58,797 nucleotides of DNA, from positions 1 through 58,797 of the forward strand of contig JASBRS010000059.1 in NCBI GenBank assembly GCA_030149325.1. The letters run 5' to 3'. Under the pieces are notes generated by a model. That model saw nothing but the letters and a program-made list of their open reading frames with translations. It was not told the origin of the DNA and did not search any database. Numbering within the stretch: position 1 is the stretch's first letter; every line of letters starts with the position of its first letter. The translations under genes were made by a program, and so were the position numbers. Of this stretch, positions 17,139 to 25,737 are shown piece by piece. The stretch comes from Deinococci bacterium (GTDB lineage Bacteria > Deinococcota > Deinococci > Deinococcales > Trueperaceae).

Positions 17139-18107
17139 TCAGTAGCCGCGTCGCTTGTCGACCACGTTCCGTAGCGGCTGGCCGGCGACGTAGCGCCGCA
17201 GGTTGTCCAGCGCCAGCGCCATGGCACGCTCGCCGTAGCGCGGCGTGGCCCCGGCGTAGTGGCCGGTGATCAGCAGGTTGGGAGCGTCCCAGAGCGGGTC
17301 GTCGGGCGGCAGGGGCTCGCGCTCGAACACGTCGAGCGCCGCGCCGCGCAGGCGCCCCTGGCGCAGCGCCTCCGCCAGCGCCACTTCGTCCAGCGTGCCG
17401 CCGCGGCCGATGTTCACCAATACCGCCCCGCCCTTCATGCGGCCGATGCGCGTGGCGTCCAGCATCCCCCGCGTCTCGTTGGTGAGCGGGACCGTGACCA
17501 CCACGGCGTCGGAGTCGGGCAGGACCTCGTCGAGCGCGTCGGGGCCCAGCATGCGCGCGACCCCGGCGACGCCGCGCGTGGGATCGCGCCGCACCCCCGT
17601 GACGCGCATGCCCAGGGCGTGCCCGAGCTCCGCCACGCGCGCACCGATGGCGCCGACGCCGAGCACCAGCAGCTCCTTCTCGTAGAGCTCGAAGGGGGTG
17701 ACCTGGTTGAAGTCGCGCCAGCGGTGCTCGTCCTGCGCCCGCACGGCCTCGGGGATCTCGCGCGCGAGCGCCAGCAGGCAGGCCATCACGTGCTCGCCGA
17801 TCTGCACGGCGTGGATGCCGACCGCGCTGGTGAGGGTGAAATCGGCGGCGACCAGGTCGGGATGGCCGCGCAACCAGTCGGCTCCCGCCGCCCACTGCTG
17901 GAACCACCGCAGCTTCGGCATGGACGCCAGCAGGTCGCGCGGAGGGAAACCGATGACCACCTCGATCTCGGCGGCGCGGTCCGCGATCGCCTGGCGGTCG
18001 CGACCCACCACCAGCTCGAGCTCGGGAGCGGCCGCGCGCAGGCGCTCCTCCACCCCTTCGGGGAGACGGGAGGGTTCGATGGCGAGCAGCAGGACGGGCA
18101 TGGACAA
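17139..18107 (-). CDS. D-isomer-specific 2-hydroxyacid dehydrogenase
   Basis: 322 residues. The NAD-binding Rossmann motif is GVGAIG (150-155). The catalytic triad of the family is visible: Arg in NIGRGG (R235), Glu in FEREPLP (E264) and His in TGHYAG (H283). It reduces a 2-oxoacid or oxidises a D-2-hydroxyacid in the cytoplasm. Sequence alone does not choose among glyoxylate/hydroxypyruvate reductase, phosphoglycerate dehydrogenase-like and other members; the short C-terminus rules out the ACT-containing SerA type. ATG 18107 and ATG 18101 are both possible starts. Confidence 0.88.
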   Translation of the reverse strand: MSMPVLLLAIEPSRLPEGVEERLRAAAPELELVVGRDRQAIADRAAEIEVVIGFPPRDLLASMPKLRWFQQWAAGADWLRGHPDLVAADFTLTSAVGIHAVQIGEHVMACLLALAREIPEAVRAQDEHRWRDFNQVTPFELYEKELLVLGVGAIGARVAELGHALGMRVTGVRRDPTRGVAGVARMLGPDALDEVLPDSDAVVVTVPLTNETRGMLDATRIGRMKGGAVLVNIGRGGTLDEVALAEALRQGRLRGAALDVFEREPLPPDDPLWDAPNLLITGHYAGATPRYGERAMALALDNLRRYVAGQPLRNVVDKRRGY

Positions 18108-18145
18108 GGATAGCGCGCCGTGCGCAGGGGCTCCGGTGCCCGGCG

Positions 18146-19432
18146 TCAGCTCGCCTCCATCTCGGCTTCCAGGCTGGGCAGCACCACGATGAAGGTGGCC
18201 CCCTGGCCGGGGCGCGAGCGGACCCCCACCGCGCCGCCGTAGGTCTCGACGATGCTGCGCACCACGGTGAGCCCGATGCCGCTGCCGCCCACGGCGCGTC
18301 GCCGGGTGAAGTAGCGCTCGAAGACGCGTCGCTGCGCCTGCTCGTCGAGGCCGGGCCCGTCGTCGCTCACCGACACCAGCACCCTGGCCCCGTCGCCGCG
18401 CACCTGGACGTGCACGCGCTCGGGGGCGCTCGCCGCCTGCAGGGCGTTGCGGACCAGGTTGCGCAGCGCCTGCGAGAGGCGTTGGGGGCTCGCCAGCACC
18501 CAGGCCGCCCCCTCGACCTCCAGCTCGACACCCGGGTACTCGTTCACGACGCGCCCGGCCACCTCGGCGAGATCGGTCGCCTCCAGGTCGAGGGCGCGGT
18601 CGAGCTCCCCGCGGGCCAGCGTCAGCAGGTCCTGCGAGGTGTAGAGCAGCTCGCGCGCCGCGTCGCGCGCGGCATGCACCTGCGGGTCGTCGTCCCGGGC
18701 CGCCAGCGCATCGAGCTGGCCCGCCACCACCGACAGCGGAGCCGCCAGCTCGTGGGCGACCTCCGCGAGGGCGTCGCGCTCGGCCTGCTGGCGCTCGCGG
18801 ATGGCGTCCAGCGCGCGTTGGAGTGCCTCCTGCACGCGGCCGACCTCATCGTCGCGACGGGTGACGGCGGTGAGGTGCGGATCGCTGGGATCCAACGCGT
18901 CCGCTTGCTCCGCCAGCGACACCAGCGGACGAAGGGTGCGTCCCAGCACCAGCAACCCGGCCAGCACGGCGGCCAGCGTGATCAGCGCGCCGGAGGTGAG
19001 CAGGCTGACCCGCAACGTCCGCCGTGCCGCCATCGCGTCGCCGATGTCGAGCCCCAAGCGGATGGTCCCGAGCGTTGTGGCTCCACCGATGCGCCACGGC
19101 GCCGACGTCACCATCAGGGTGCTCTCCCCGACCTGGACGACGGTCGGCGTGGCCTCGAGGGGGAGCGGTCGGGGGTCGCCGCTGGGGATGGCCACCTGGC
19201 CGCCGCGCGTCACGAACTGCAGGGTCATGGACTGGCCCGGCGTGTCGAGGAACTGCTCGCCCACCGCCTGCTGATCCAGCAACGACTGGACCCGCACCAG
19301 CTCCCGCTCGAGCAGTTGGCTCAGCTCCCGGTCCTGGATCTGGGAGAAGAGGGTCCCCGCCAGCGCGGCGAAGCCCACCAGCGCCGCCAGCAGGGCGCCC
19401 CCCAGGAGCAGGCTCAGGCGGACGCGCAGCAT
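18146..19432 (-). CDS. Membrane sensor histidine kinase
   Basis: 428 residues from ATG 19432. The membrane helices are 5-27 and about 143-165. Between them lies a periplasmic sensor of about 110 residues. A HAMP-like linker follows the second helix (TLRPLVSLAEQADAL). The dimerisation/phosphoacceptor helix has AEVAHELAAPLSVV with H227. The ATPase domain shows the N-box LRNLVRNALQAA (N329), DDGPG (357-361) and GSGIGL (383-388). The usual Arg-Thr after VAHEL is replaced by Ala-Ala. No response regulator is adjacent. The OmpR-type regulator at 22067-22753 is a candidate partner, about 2.6 kb away on the same strand. Confidence 0.88.
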   Translation of the reverse strand: MLRVRLSLLLGGALLAALVGFAALAGTLFSQIQDRELSQLLERELVRVQSLLDQQAVGEQFLDTPGQSMTLQFVTRGGQVAIPSGDPRPLPLEATPTVVQVGESTLMVTSAPWRIGGATTLGTIRLGLDIGDAMAARRTLRVSLLTSGALITLAAVLAGLLVLGRTLRPLVSLAEQADALDPSDPHLTAVTRRDDEVGRVQEALQRALDAIRERQQAERDALAEVAHELAAPLSVVAGQLDALAARDDDPQVHAARDAARELLYTSQDLLTLARGELDRALDLEATDLAEVAGRVVNEYPGVELEVEGAAWVLASPQRLSQALRNLVRNALQAASAPERVHVQVRGDGARVLVSVSDDGPGLDEQAQRRVFERYFTRRRAVGGSGIGLTVVRSIVETYGGAVGVRSRPGQGATFIVVLPSLEAEMEAS

Positions 19433-19729
19433 CGGGCCCCTAGAACCGCAGCGACCCGCCGGCCGGCCATGAAGTTGAGGAGCTCCGGCGTCGGGTGCTC
19501 CCTGCCGGCCTGCGCCATCTCGACCTCCGCTCCGTCCCGGTACGGCGTCCCTCGACCGGTCCCACGGTCCCCGACGGGCGCCAGCACGCATGCACGGACG
19601 CCCCCAGCCTACCGTGCCGACCCGGCGGGGGCATCCGACCCTGGCGGGTCGGTCGCCGGGCACGCGATGCTGCATCCCGAGGGCGCGCCCGGGGATCTTC
19701 CCGGCGCGTCCGGACGGGACCCCGCGATC
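19433..19729. other. Divergent intergenic region, histidine kinase / cytochrome c
   Basis: This 297-base spacer must hold promoters for both divergent genes. I see no convincing -35/-10 pair and none of the CTGAA repeats found at 23963-24000. On the minus strand TAGGCT (complement near 19607) is a possible -10. Confidence 0.35.
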
Positions 19730-20191
19730 ATGGACCAGCCTCCCTCGCACGCCCTCCACGACGTCGCCCGTCGGCTGCGCCTAGGTGCCCTGCTGGCCGC
19801 CGCCGCGTTCGCCCTGCTGGCGCTGGGATGGCAGGCCGTCCGCGCCGATGGCGCGCCCGCGTCCCCCGCCGCTTCGGCCCCGCTCGACGAGGCGCAACTC
19901 CAACGCGCCCAGACGCTGTTCCGCGACACCTGTGCGAGCTGCCACGGCCCCACCGGCGGCGGCGCCGGGATGCCCGGCCTGGGGCTTCCCCCCCTCGACG
20001 CCAGCAGCCCCACCTGGCAGAAGAGCGACGTCGAGCTGATCCTCACCATCCGCAACGGCGCCGGCGTGATGCCCGGGGTCGGACGGAGCTGGACCGACGA
20101 CGAGATCGCCCTGGTCCTGGCCCTGATCCGGTCGTGGTGGACGCCCGAGCAGCAGGCGCAGCACGCCACGCTGTCGGGCACCGCCCCCTGA
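19730..20191 (+). CDS. Membrane-anchored c-type cytochrome, single haem
   Basis: 153 residues from ATG 19730. A basic start and a hydrophobic segment (about 18-36) give an uncleaved anchor or signal peptide. CASCHG (C68, C71, H72) is the covalent haem site. M114 in AGVMPG is the likely distal ligand, and a C-terminal helix follows. This is the small cytochrome c / cbb3 subunit III fold. It would carry electrons in the periplasm, for example to a terminal oxidase, but no oxidase genes are adjacent. The following small membrane protein gene may be cotranscribed. Confidence 0.85.
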   Translation: MDQPPSHALHDVARRLRLGALLAAAAFALLALGWQAVRADGAPASPAASAPLDEAQLQRAQTLFRDTCASCHGPTGGGAGMPGLGLPPLDASSPTWQKSDVELILTIRNGAGVMPGVGRSWTDDEIALVLALIRSWWTPEQQAQHATLSGTAP

Positions 20192-20291
20192 CCCCGGCCT
20201 CGGCAGGCGGCGGCCGAACCCGCGACCCGCAGGGCGCACATGCCGTATCGTGGGCCGACGTGATCCCTGCGACGCGAAGGGCGGCCGGCCG

Positions 20292-20507
20292 ATGACTTCG
20301 GGCGGCGTCATGCCCCACCCCTGGTGGCAGTTCTGGCAGATCGCCGACTTCCTGATCATGCTGGCGGTGGTGGTGTTGTTCGTGCGCTACGTGCGCCGAT
20401 CGGACGCCCGCCAGGACGCCCCGCCCGAGAGCGGCGACGCCGACGCGCCGGCGAGCGAGGCTCCCCCTGCGGCGCACCCGGATACAGGGGACGCCCCCGG
20501 ACCGTGA
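20292..20507 (+). CDS. Small single-pass membrane protein, unknown function
   Basis: A 71-residue open frame from ATG 20292. The sequence runs HPWWQFWQIADFLIMLAVVV, then LFVRYVRR, so one transmembrane helix of about 20 residues is followed by positive charges (cytoplasmic) and an acidic, Pro/Ala-rich tail. An AAGGGCGG stretch lies about 9 bases before the ATG. It follows the cytochrome c gene by 100 bases and precedes a perfect hairpin, so the two may form a short transcript. I do not recognise a family. Confidence 0.55.
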   Translation: MTSGGVMPHPWWQFWQIADFLIMLAVVVLFVRYVRRSDARQDAPPESGDADAPASEAPPAAHPDTGDAPGP

Positions 20508-20556
20508 GCCCGTCGGAGGCCTGAGCGCCGACACCGACACCGATCCCACATCGAGA

Positions 20557-20587
20557 GCGCGCGCTCGGGACCCTCCCGAGCGCGCGC
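20557..20587. terminator. Perfect 14-bp GC-rich hairpin
   Basis: GCGCGCGCTCGGGA (20557-20570) pairs exactly with TCCCGAGCGCGCGC (20574-20587) across a 3-base loop. It lies between the end of the cytochrome/small-protein unit (+) and the end of the rhodanese gene (-), so it could stop both transcripts. Neither side has a clear T-run. Confidence 0.6.
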
Positions 20588-20700
20588 CCTAGGACTCCGC
20601 CAGTCGTGGGTAGCGGGTCGTCGTCAGGGCAGGGATCCGGGCACACCGGGGCCGGTGGCTGGGTCCGGCCGGAACGATGGTGCCGGGCGAGAACCTGGGC

Positions 20701-21564
20701 TCAGGGCTGCGTGCCCTGCGCGATGGGGACGCCGACCATGTTGCCCCACTCGGTCCAGGAGCCGTCGTAGTTGCGCACGTGGGCGAAGCCCAGCAGGTAC
20801 TTGAGAACGAACCAGGTGTGGCTGCTGCGCTCCGCGATGCGGCAGTACGCCACCACGTCCTTGTCGTCCGTCACGCCCTTGGAGGCGTAGAGCTTGCGCA
20901 GCGCGTCGGCGCTCTTGAAGGTGCCGTCAGAGTTGACGGCGCTCGCCCAGGGGATGCTCACCGCGCCCGGGATGTGACCGGCGCGCAGCGCCCCCTCCTG
21001 GGGGTACTCGGGCATGTGCAGCTTCGCGCCGCTGTACTCCTCGGGGCTGCGGACGTCGACCAGGGCGCCCACGCCGTCCTTGACGGCCATGAGGTGGCGC
21101 AGCACGTCGGGCGAGAAGGCGCGGATGGTGGCGTCGCGGTAGGGCACGCGGTAGCGCCCGGCGGGCACGGCGGGGACGGTCGACGAAATCGCGCGCTTCT
21201 CCGCCACCCACTTCTGGCGACCGCCGTCCATGAGGCGCACGTCGGCGTGTCCGTTGTACTTGAGGAACCACAGCGCGTAGGCGGCCCACCAGTTCGACTT
21301 GTCGCCGTAGAGGATCACGGTGGAGTCGTTGCTGACCCCCTTGGATGCCATCAACGCCGCGAAGGCCTCGGCATCGATGAAGTCGCGGACGTCGGAGCGC
21401 TGGAGCTCGGTGTGCCAGTCGAGCTTGACGGCCCCGGGCACGTGCCCCTGCTCGTAGAGCAGGACGTCCTCGTCGACCTCCAGAACGCGTACGCCGTCGT
21501 CGCCGCCGTGCTCCTCGACCCACGCCGTGCTGACCAACACCTCGGGATGCGCGTACTCGCTCAT
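20701..21564 (-). CDS. Thiosulfate/3-mercaptopyruvate sulfurtransferase (two rhodanese domains)
   Basis: 287 residues from ATG 21564, with an excellent Shine-Dalgarno (GGAGGAGGT). The inactive N-terminal rhodanese domain (about 1-135) includes DGGRQKWV. The catalytic C-terminal domain has [10 protein letters not shown] and the active-site loop [11 protein letters not shown] with C241. CRIxERSSHTW is the loop typical of bacterial and actinobacterial thiosulfate sulfurtransferases. It transfers sulfane sulfur to cyanide or a thiol acceptor in the cytoplasm. The thioredoxin gene lies 116 bases upstream on the same strand; thioredoxin can act as the acceptor, so joint function is plausible. Confidence 0.92.
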   Translation of the reverse strand: MSEYAHPEVLVSTAWVEEHGGDDGVRVLEVDEDVLLYEQGHVPGAVKLDWHTELQRSDVRDFIDAEAFAALMASKGVSNDSTVILYGDKSNWWAAYALWFLKYNGHADVRLMDGGRQKWVAEKRAISSTVPAVPAGRYRVPYRDATIRAFSPDVLRHLMAVKDGVGALVDVRSPEEYSGAKLHMPEYPQEGALRAGHIPGAVSIPWASAVNSDGTFKSADALRKLYASKGVTDDKDVVAYCRIAERSSHTWFVLKYLLGFAHVRNYDGSWTEWGNMVGVPIAQGTQP

Positions 21565-21680
21565 CGCTACCTCCTCCGGGCTCGCGAACGTCCCCTTGTG
21601 GGGGCACGATGCTACCATCCTGCACGCCCGATCGGCGTCCGGGGGGTCGTCCCGGTGACGGCGAGGCGTCCGGACGCGGC

Positions 21681-22004
21681 TCAGCTCAGGTGCTTCTGGA
21701 CCGCGCTCAGGTAGTCGCCCTTGCGGCGCGCACCCACGATCGCCTGCTGCAACTGGCCATCCTTGAGCACGAGCACCGTGGGGATGCTCTGGACCTTGAA
21801 GTACTGAGCCGTCTTGGGATTGTCGTCGACGTTGAGCTTCGCCACCAGCACGCGGTCGCCGAGCTCGCCCGCGAGCTCCTCGACGATGGGGCCGACCATG
21901 CGGCACGGGCCGCACCAAGGGGCCCAGAAGTCGACCAGCGCCACGCCCGACTTGGTGGCGCGCCGGAACGAAGCGTCGGTCAGCTTGACGGGGTGCTTGG
22001 CCAT
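21681..22004 (-). CDS. trxA: Thioredoxin
   Basis: 107 residues from ATG 22004. The redox site WCGPC is at 30-34, preceded by LVDFWAP, and the cis-proline block [11 protein letters not shown] follows. No signal peptide, so it is the cytoplasmic thiol-disulfide reductant. The leader is short: a TTGGAC/TATAGG promoter sits directly upstream, so it is transcribed independently of the response regulator that ends 63 bases upstream. Frames extending upstream have no similarity. Confidence 0.96.
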   Translation of the reverse strand: MAKHPVKLTDASFRRATKSGVALVDFWAPWCGPCRMVGPIVEELAGELGDRVLVAKLNVDDNPKTAQYFKVQSIPTVLVLKDGQLQQAIVGARRKGDYLSAVQKHLS

Positions 22005-22013
22005 GGACCCTAC

Positions 22014-22041
22014 CCTATACCCCGGGACGGTATCTGTCCAA
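22014..22041 (-). promoter_or_regulatory. Promoter of trxA
   Basis: Read on the minus strand: TTGGAC (22041-22036), 16-base spacer, TATAGG (22019-22014), ending 9 bases before the ATG. The mRNA would be leaderless or nearly so. Confidence 0.65.
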
Positions 22042-22066
22042 TCGCCCCCGCGACCCGACCCCCACC

Positions 22067-22753
22067 TCACAGCACCATGTAGCCGCGGTTGCGTACCGTG
22101 CGGATGAGTTCCTTCTGTCCCAGCTTGGCGAGCTTCCGGCGCAGGTTGTAGACGAACACCTCGACGGTGTTGGAGTCCGGCACGTCCGGACCGTAGAGCG
22201 CGCGTTCGATGTCCTCGCGCGAGAACAGCCGGCCGCGGTGGCGCACCAGCAGCCTGAGCAACTCGAACTCCCGCTCCGGGAGCACGATCATCCCCTCCTC
22301 GCTGCGGCAGCTCAGGGCGTCGGGGTCGAGCTCGAGCCCGCCGTGCCGCAGGACCCCCGTGGCCTGGCGCTCGCGCAGCCGTACGTGCACCCGCGCGAGC
22401 AGCTCCTGAACGCTGAACGGCTTGGCCAGGTAGTCGCTGGCGCCGGCGTACAGCCCCTCGACACGGCTCTCCACGTCGGCGCGTGCGGTGAGCATGAGGA
22501 TGGCGGCCTCGCTGACCTCGCGCAGCCGTTCGGCCACCTCGATGCCGTCGATGTCGGGCAGGTTCAGGTCGAGCACGACCAGGTCGAAGGACTCGGTCTC
22601 GGCCCGTCCCAGCGCCTCGCGCCCGAGCCCCACCGCGTCGGCTCGGTAGCCGGCGTGGCCGAGCTGTTCGGCGATCAGCCGGGCGAGCGAGGCATCGTCC
22701 TCGACGACCAGGATGCGCGCCCTGCCGTTGCCGGCGGTCGGGTCAGTTGCCAT
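22067..22753 (-). CDS. OmpR/PhoB-family response regulator
   Basis: 228 residues. The receiver domain (about 12-125) has the acidic pair EDD (18-20), phosphoacceptor D62 in VVLDLNLPD, T89 in MLTAR and K111 in AKPFS. The C-terminal winged helix (about 135-228) has EREFELLRLL and the closing TVRNRGYMVL, typical of the OmpR class. It binds DNA as dimers on direct repeats when phosphorylated. Its start overlaps the upstream secreted-protein gene by 11 bases, so they are coexpressed. The CTGAA array at 23963-24000, ahead of that operon, is a good candidate for its own binding site. No kinase gene is adjacent. Confidence 0.95.
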   Translation of the reverse strand: MATDPTAGNGRARILVVEDDASLARLIAEQLGHAGYRADAVGLGREALGRAETESFDLVVLDLNLPDIDGIEVAERLREVSEAAILMLTARADVESRVEGLYAGASDYLAKPFSVQELLARVHVRLRERQATGVLRHGGLELDPDALSCRSEEGMIVLPEREFELLRLLVRHRGRLFSREDIERALYGPDVPDSNTVEVFVYNLRRKLAKLGQKELIRTVRNRGYMVL

Positions 22754-23351
22754 CCGTGACGCTGGTGCCGCTATCGCTGCCGTCCGAGGTGTCGATCGAG
22801 ACGCTGTTGCCGGTGATCACCGTGACGGTGGTGCCGGAGCTGCTGCCGGTGCCGGAATCGGAGCTGCCGTCCGGGCTGCCGTCGGAGCTGCCGTCGGAGC
22901 TGCCGCTGCCATCGGAGCTGCCGCTGGAGTCGGAGCTGCCGTCGGAGCTCGACGCGCCGCCGCCCGATCCGCTGTCGTGCGACGCCCCCGCGACCGAGCC
23001 GCTGCTGGACCTCACCACCTGGACGCCCACGTTGGCGCGACCCAGGTAGGACGTCAGCGTCTCGCGGCCCCCGTCCTGCAGGTCGATCAACAGCGCGCCC
23101 CCGGCCCCGCGAACGCCGTCGAAGCGCTGGATGGAGCCGTCGGGCGCGATGAGCAGGAGCACGAAGCTCTCGGGCGCGTCCCCCATGCGCAGCAGGAGCA
23201 GCCCGTTGTTGATCACGCCGTAGCCCACCAGTCGATGCCCCGCCGAGTCCGTCACGACGGCTTCCGTGCCGTCGAGCGGCTCCGCGGCCGCCGCGTGCGC
23301 CACGACCAGCGCCGCGACCAGCAGCATCATCCAGCGGACCCACGCCTTCAT
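22743..23351 (-). CDS. Secreted protein with Ser/Gly/Asp-rich tail, unknown family
   Basis: 202 residues. A signal peptide (about 1-23, ending AHAAAAEP) leads into a domain of about 90 residues. The domain has beta-strand-like hydrophobic alternation, VTDSAGHRLVGYGVINNG and FVLLLIAPDGSIQRF. From about 115 to 175 the chain is a low-complexity SSDGS repeat, then a short TVTVITGNSVSI segment. The domain resembles that of the neighbouring 133-residue protein in spacing of G, V and DGS residues. It is coupled to the response regulator gene by an 11-base overlap. It could be an exported sensor or surface protein; no function is assignable. Confidence 0.72.
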   Translation of the reverse strand: MKAWVRWMMLLVAALVVAHAAAAEPLDGTEAVVTDSAGHRLVGYGVINNGLLLLRMGDAPESFVLLLIAPDGSIQRFDGVRGAGGALLIDLQDGGRETLTSYLGRANVGVQVVRSSSGSVAGASHDSGSGGGASSSDGSSDSSGSSDGSGSSDGSSDGSPDGSSDSGTGSSSGTTVTVITGNSVSIDTSDGSDSGTSVTDGN

Positions 23352-23525
23352 CGTTCCTCACTACCTCCCGTTCGGGCTCCCCTATTGTGCACCTCTCGGG
23401 CCTCCAGGGGAAGCCCGAGCGCACGCGGGGGCCCGATCCCGGCTGCGGCGGCGCGACCCGCCGCCGTCGATCGGCTCGCGGGACGCCCGCCGAGCCGACC
23501 CAGCGCCGGGCCTGCCGGATCGCTG

Positions 23526-23927
23526 CTAGTCGGTGCTACCGTCGAACACCTCCGGCGCCGAAGGCGCCGACTGCGCCTCGACCGCCCCGCGGCTGTGGAC
23601 CTCCAGGGCCAGTGCGTTGTCGGCCGCGAACGCCCGTGCGGGCACGGCTCCGCCGGACCGCACGATATGCAGCGAGCCGTCCTGAGGTATGAGGGCCTGC
23701 ACCCGGACCACGTGTCCGAGGGCGTCCGTGAACTGGAGCGTGACGAAGCCGTCGGCGGCGTCGCTCAGCACGATCTCCAGGGTACCGTCGTGGATGCTGC
23801 CGGTGCCGACCAGGACACCGAGGTCGTTCACCACTGCCACCGTGGCCTGCTGAGGCAGGCCCCGCGCCATCGCGCTGCCGAACAGCGCGACGATCGCGAT
23901 CAGAGCTCCCATTGCAGTGCGCTTCAT
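23526..23927 (-). CDS. Small secreted protein, paralogue-like to the next gene, unknown family
   Basis: 133 residues from ATG 23927, preceded by GGGAGG. The signal peptide is about 1-22 (MKRTAMGALIAIVALFGSAM). The mature domain has VVNDLGVLVGTGSIHDG, FVTLQFTDALGHVVRVQALI and QDGSLHIVRSGG. Aligned by eye with the 202-residue neighbour, both share the order VxDxxGxLVGxGxIxxG, FVxL, DGS, GG, so they probably arose by duplication. It is the first gene behind the CTGAA repeat array. The 174-base gap to the next gene holds nothing I recognise. Confidence 0.7.
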   Translation of the reverse strand: MKRTAMGALIAIVALFGSAMARGLPQQATVAVVNDLGVLVGTGSIHDGTLEIVLSDAADGFVTLQFTDALGHVVRVQALIPQDGSLHIVRSGGAVPARAFAADNALALEVHSRGAVEAQSAPSAPEVFDGSTD

Positions 23928-23962
23928 GTCGTACCTCCCGAGGTCCAGGATGCCCGCAGGCG

Positions 23963-24000
23963 CTGAAGGCGCACTGAACGCCGGCTGAAGCGAAGCTGAA
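23963..24000 (-). promoter_or_regulatory. Four 11-bp-phased CTGAA repeats, probable response-regulator operator
   Basis: On the + strand CTGAA begins at 23963, 23974, 23985 and 23996, exactly 11 bp apart; on the minus strand this is TTCAG four times. OmpR/PhoB regulators bind tandem direct repeats with 11-bp spacing. The array ends 10 bases before CATCCT (23952-23947, minus strand), a possible -10, as in class of activator-dependent promoters lacking a -35. It sits 36 bases upstream of the 23927 start codon. Confidence 0.7.
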
Positions 24001-24021
24001 CTCGGTCGGCCGCGGAAGCGC

Positions 24022-24774
<753 letters not shown>

Positions 24775-24775
<1 letters not shown>

Positions 24776-25737
24776 TGGCCACGGTCCAGATCGAGGTGCC
24801 CACCAGCGCCCGCGAGCGCAAGCGCAACCTGCTCGACTTCGCCGACTGGACGGCCGACGAGATCGGCGCCCTGTTCGACACCGCCGACGTGATGGCGCAG
24901 GTGCTGACGCGCACCATCAAGAAGGTGCCCGCCCTCCAGGGCTTCACGGTGGGCACCCTGTTCTTCGAGGACAGCACGCGCACGCGCCTCAGCTTCGAGC
25001 GCGCGGCGCGGGCGCAGAGCGCCGACGTCATCAGCTTCGCCTCGGGCGGCTCGAGCCTCTCCAAGGGCGAGAGCCTCAAGGACACCCTGCGCACCATCGA
25101 CCAGATGCAGGCCGACCTCTACGTGGTGCGCCACGCCTGCGCCGGCGTCCCCCACCAGATCGCCCGCTGGACCGAGGCCTCGGTCGTCAACGCCGGCGAC
25201 GGCCGCCGCTCGCACCCGACCCAGGCGCTGCTCGACGCCTACACCTTCCGCGGCCGCTTCCCCGGCTTCGACGGCTTCGCCGGCAAGCGCCTGGCGATCG
25301 TCGGCGACGTCATGCACTCGCGCGTCGCCCGTTCGAACGTGGAGCTGTGGCGCAAGCTCGGCGGCGAGGTGGTGCTGTGCGGACCGCCCCCGCTGCTGCC
25401 CCCCGACGTGGCGCCGGGCGTGGCCCGCACCCATCGCCTGGAGGAGGCCCTCGAGGGCGCCCACGCCGTGATGGCGCTGCGCCTGCAGCGCGAGCGCATG
25501 GCCTCGCCGCTGCTCCCGTCGGCGACCGAGTACGTCGCTCGCTACCAGGTCACCGAGACGGCCCTGGAGCTGGCCCACCCCGACGCGCTGGTGATGCACC
25601 CGGGGCCCCTCAACCGCGACATCGAGATCGCCTCGGAGGTCGCCGACGGCCCGCGCAGCGTCATCGAGGCGCAGGTGGCCGCCGGCGTCCCGATCCGCAT
25701 GGCGGTGCTGTACACGCTGCTGGTGGGCAAGCGATGA
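24775..25737 (+). CDS. pyrB: Aspartate carbamoyltransferase catalytic chain
   Basis: 320 residues, ATG overlapping the pyrR stop. The carbamoyl-phosphate site is FFEDSTRTRLSFE (63-75; Asp replaces the usual Pro before STRTR). SSLSKGESLKDT holds the Lys that completes the site from the adjacent subunit. HPTQALLD and MHPGPLNRD are also conserved. It makes carbamoylaspartate in the second step of pyrimidine synthesis. No pyrI regulatory chain is nearby. The stop overlaps the pyrC ATG (ATGA). Confidence 0.96.

Noticed and set aside
19409-19591. Minus-strand small frame containing MAQAGREHPTPELLNFMAGR
   Set aside because: It looks slightly protein-like, but it is short, overlaps the kinase start and has no clear start signal. 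I cannot support it without conservation data.
22860-22990. Short tandem repeat of CCGTCGGAGCTG-like units read as a possible CRISPR or satellite
   Set aside because: The units lack spacers and simply encode the SSDGS tail of the secreted protein.
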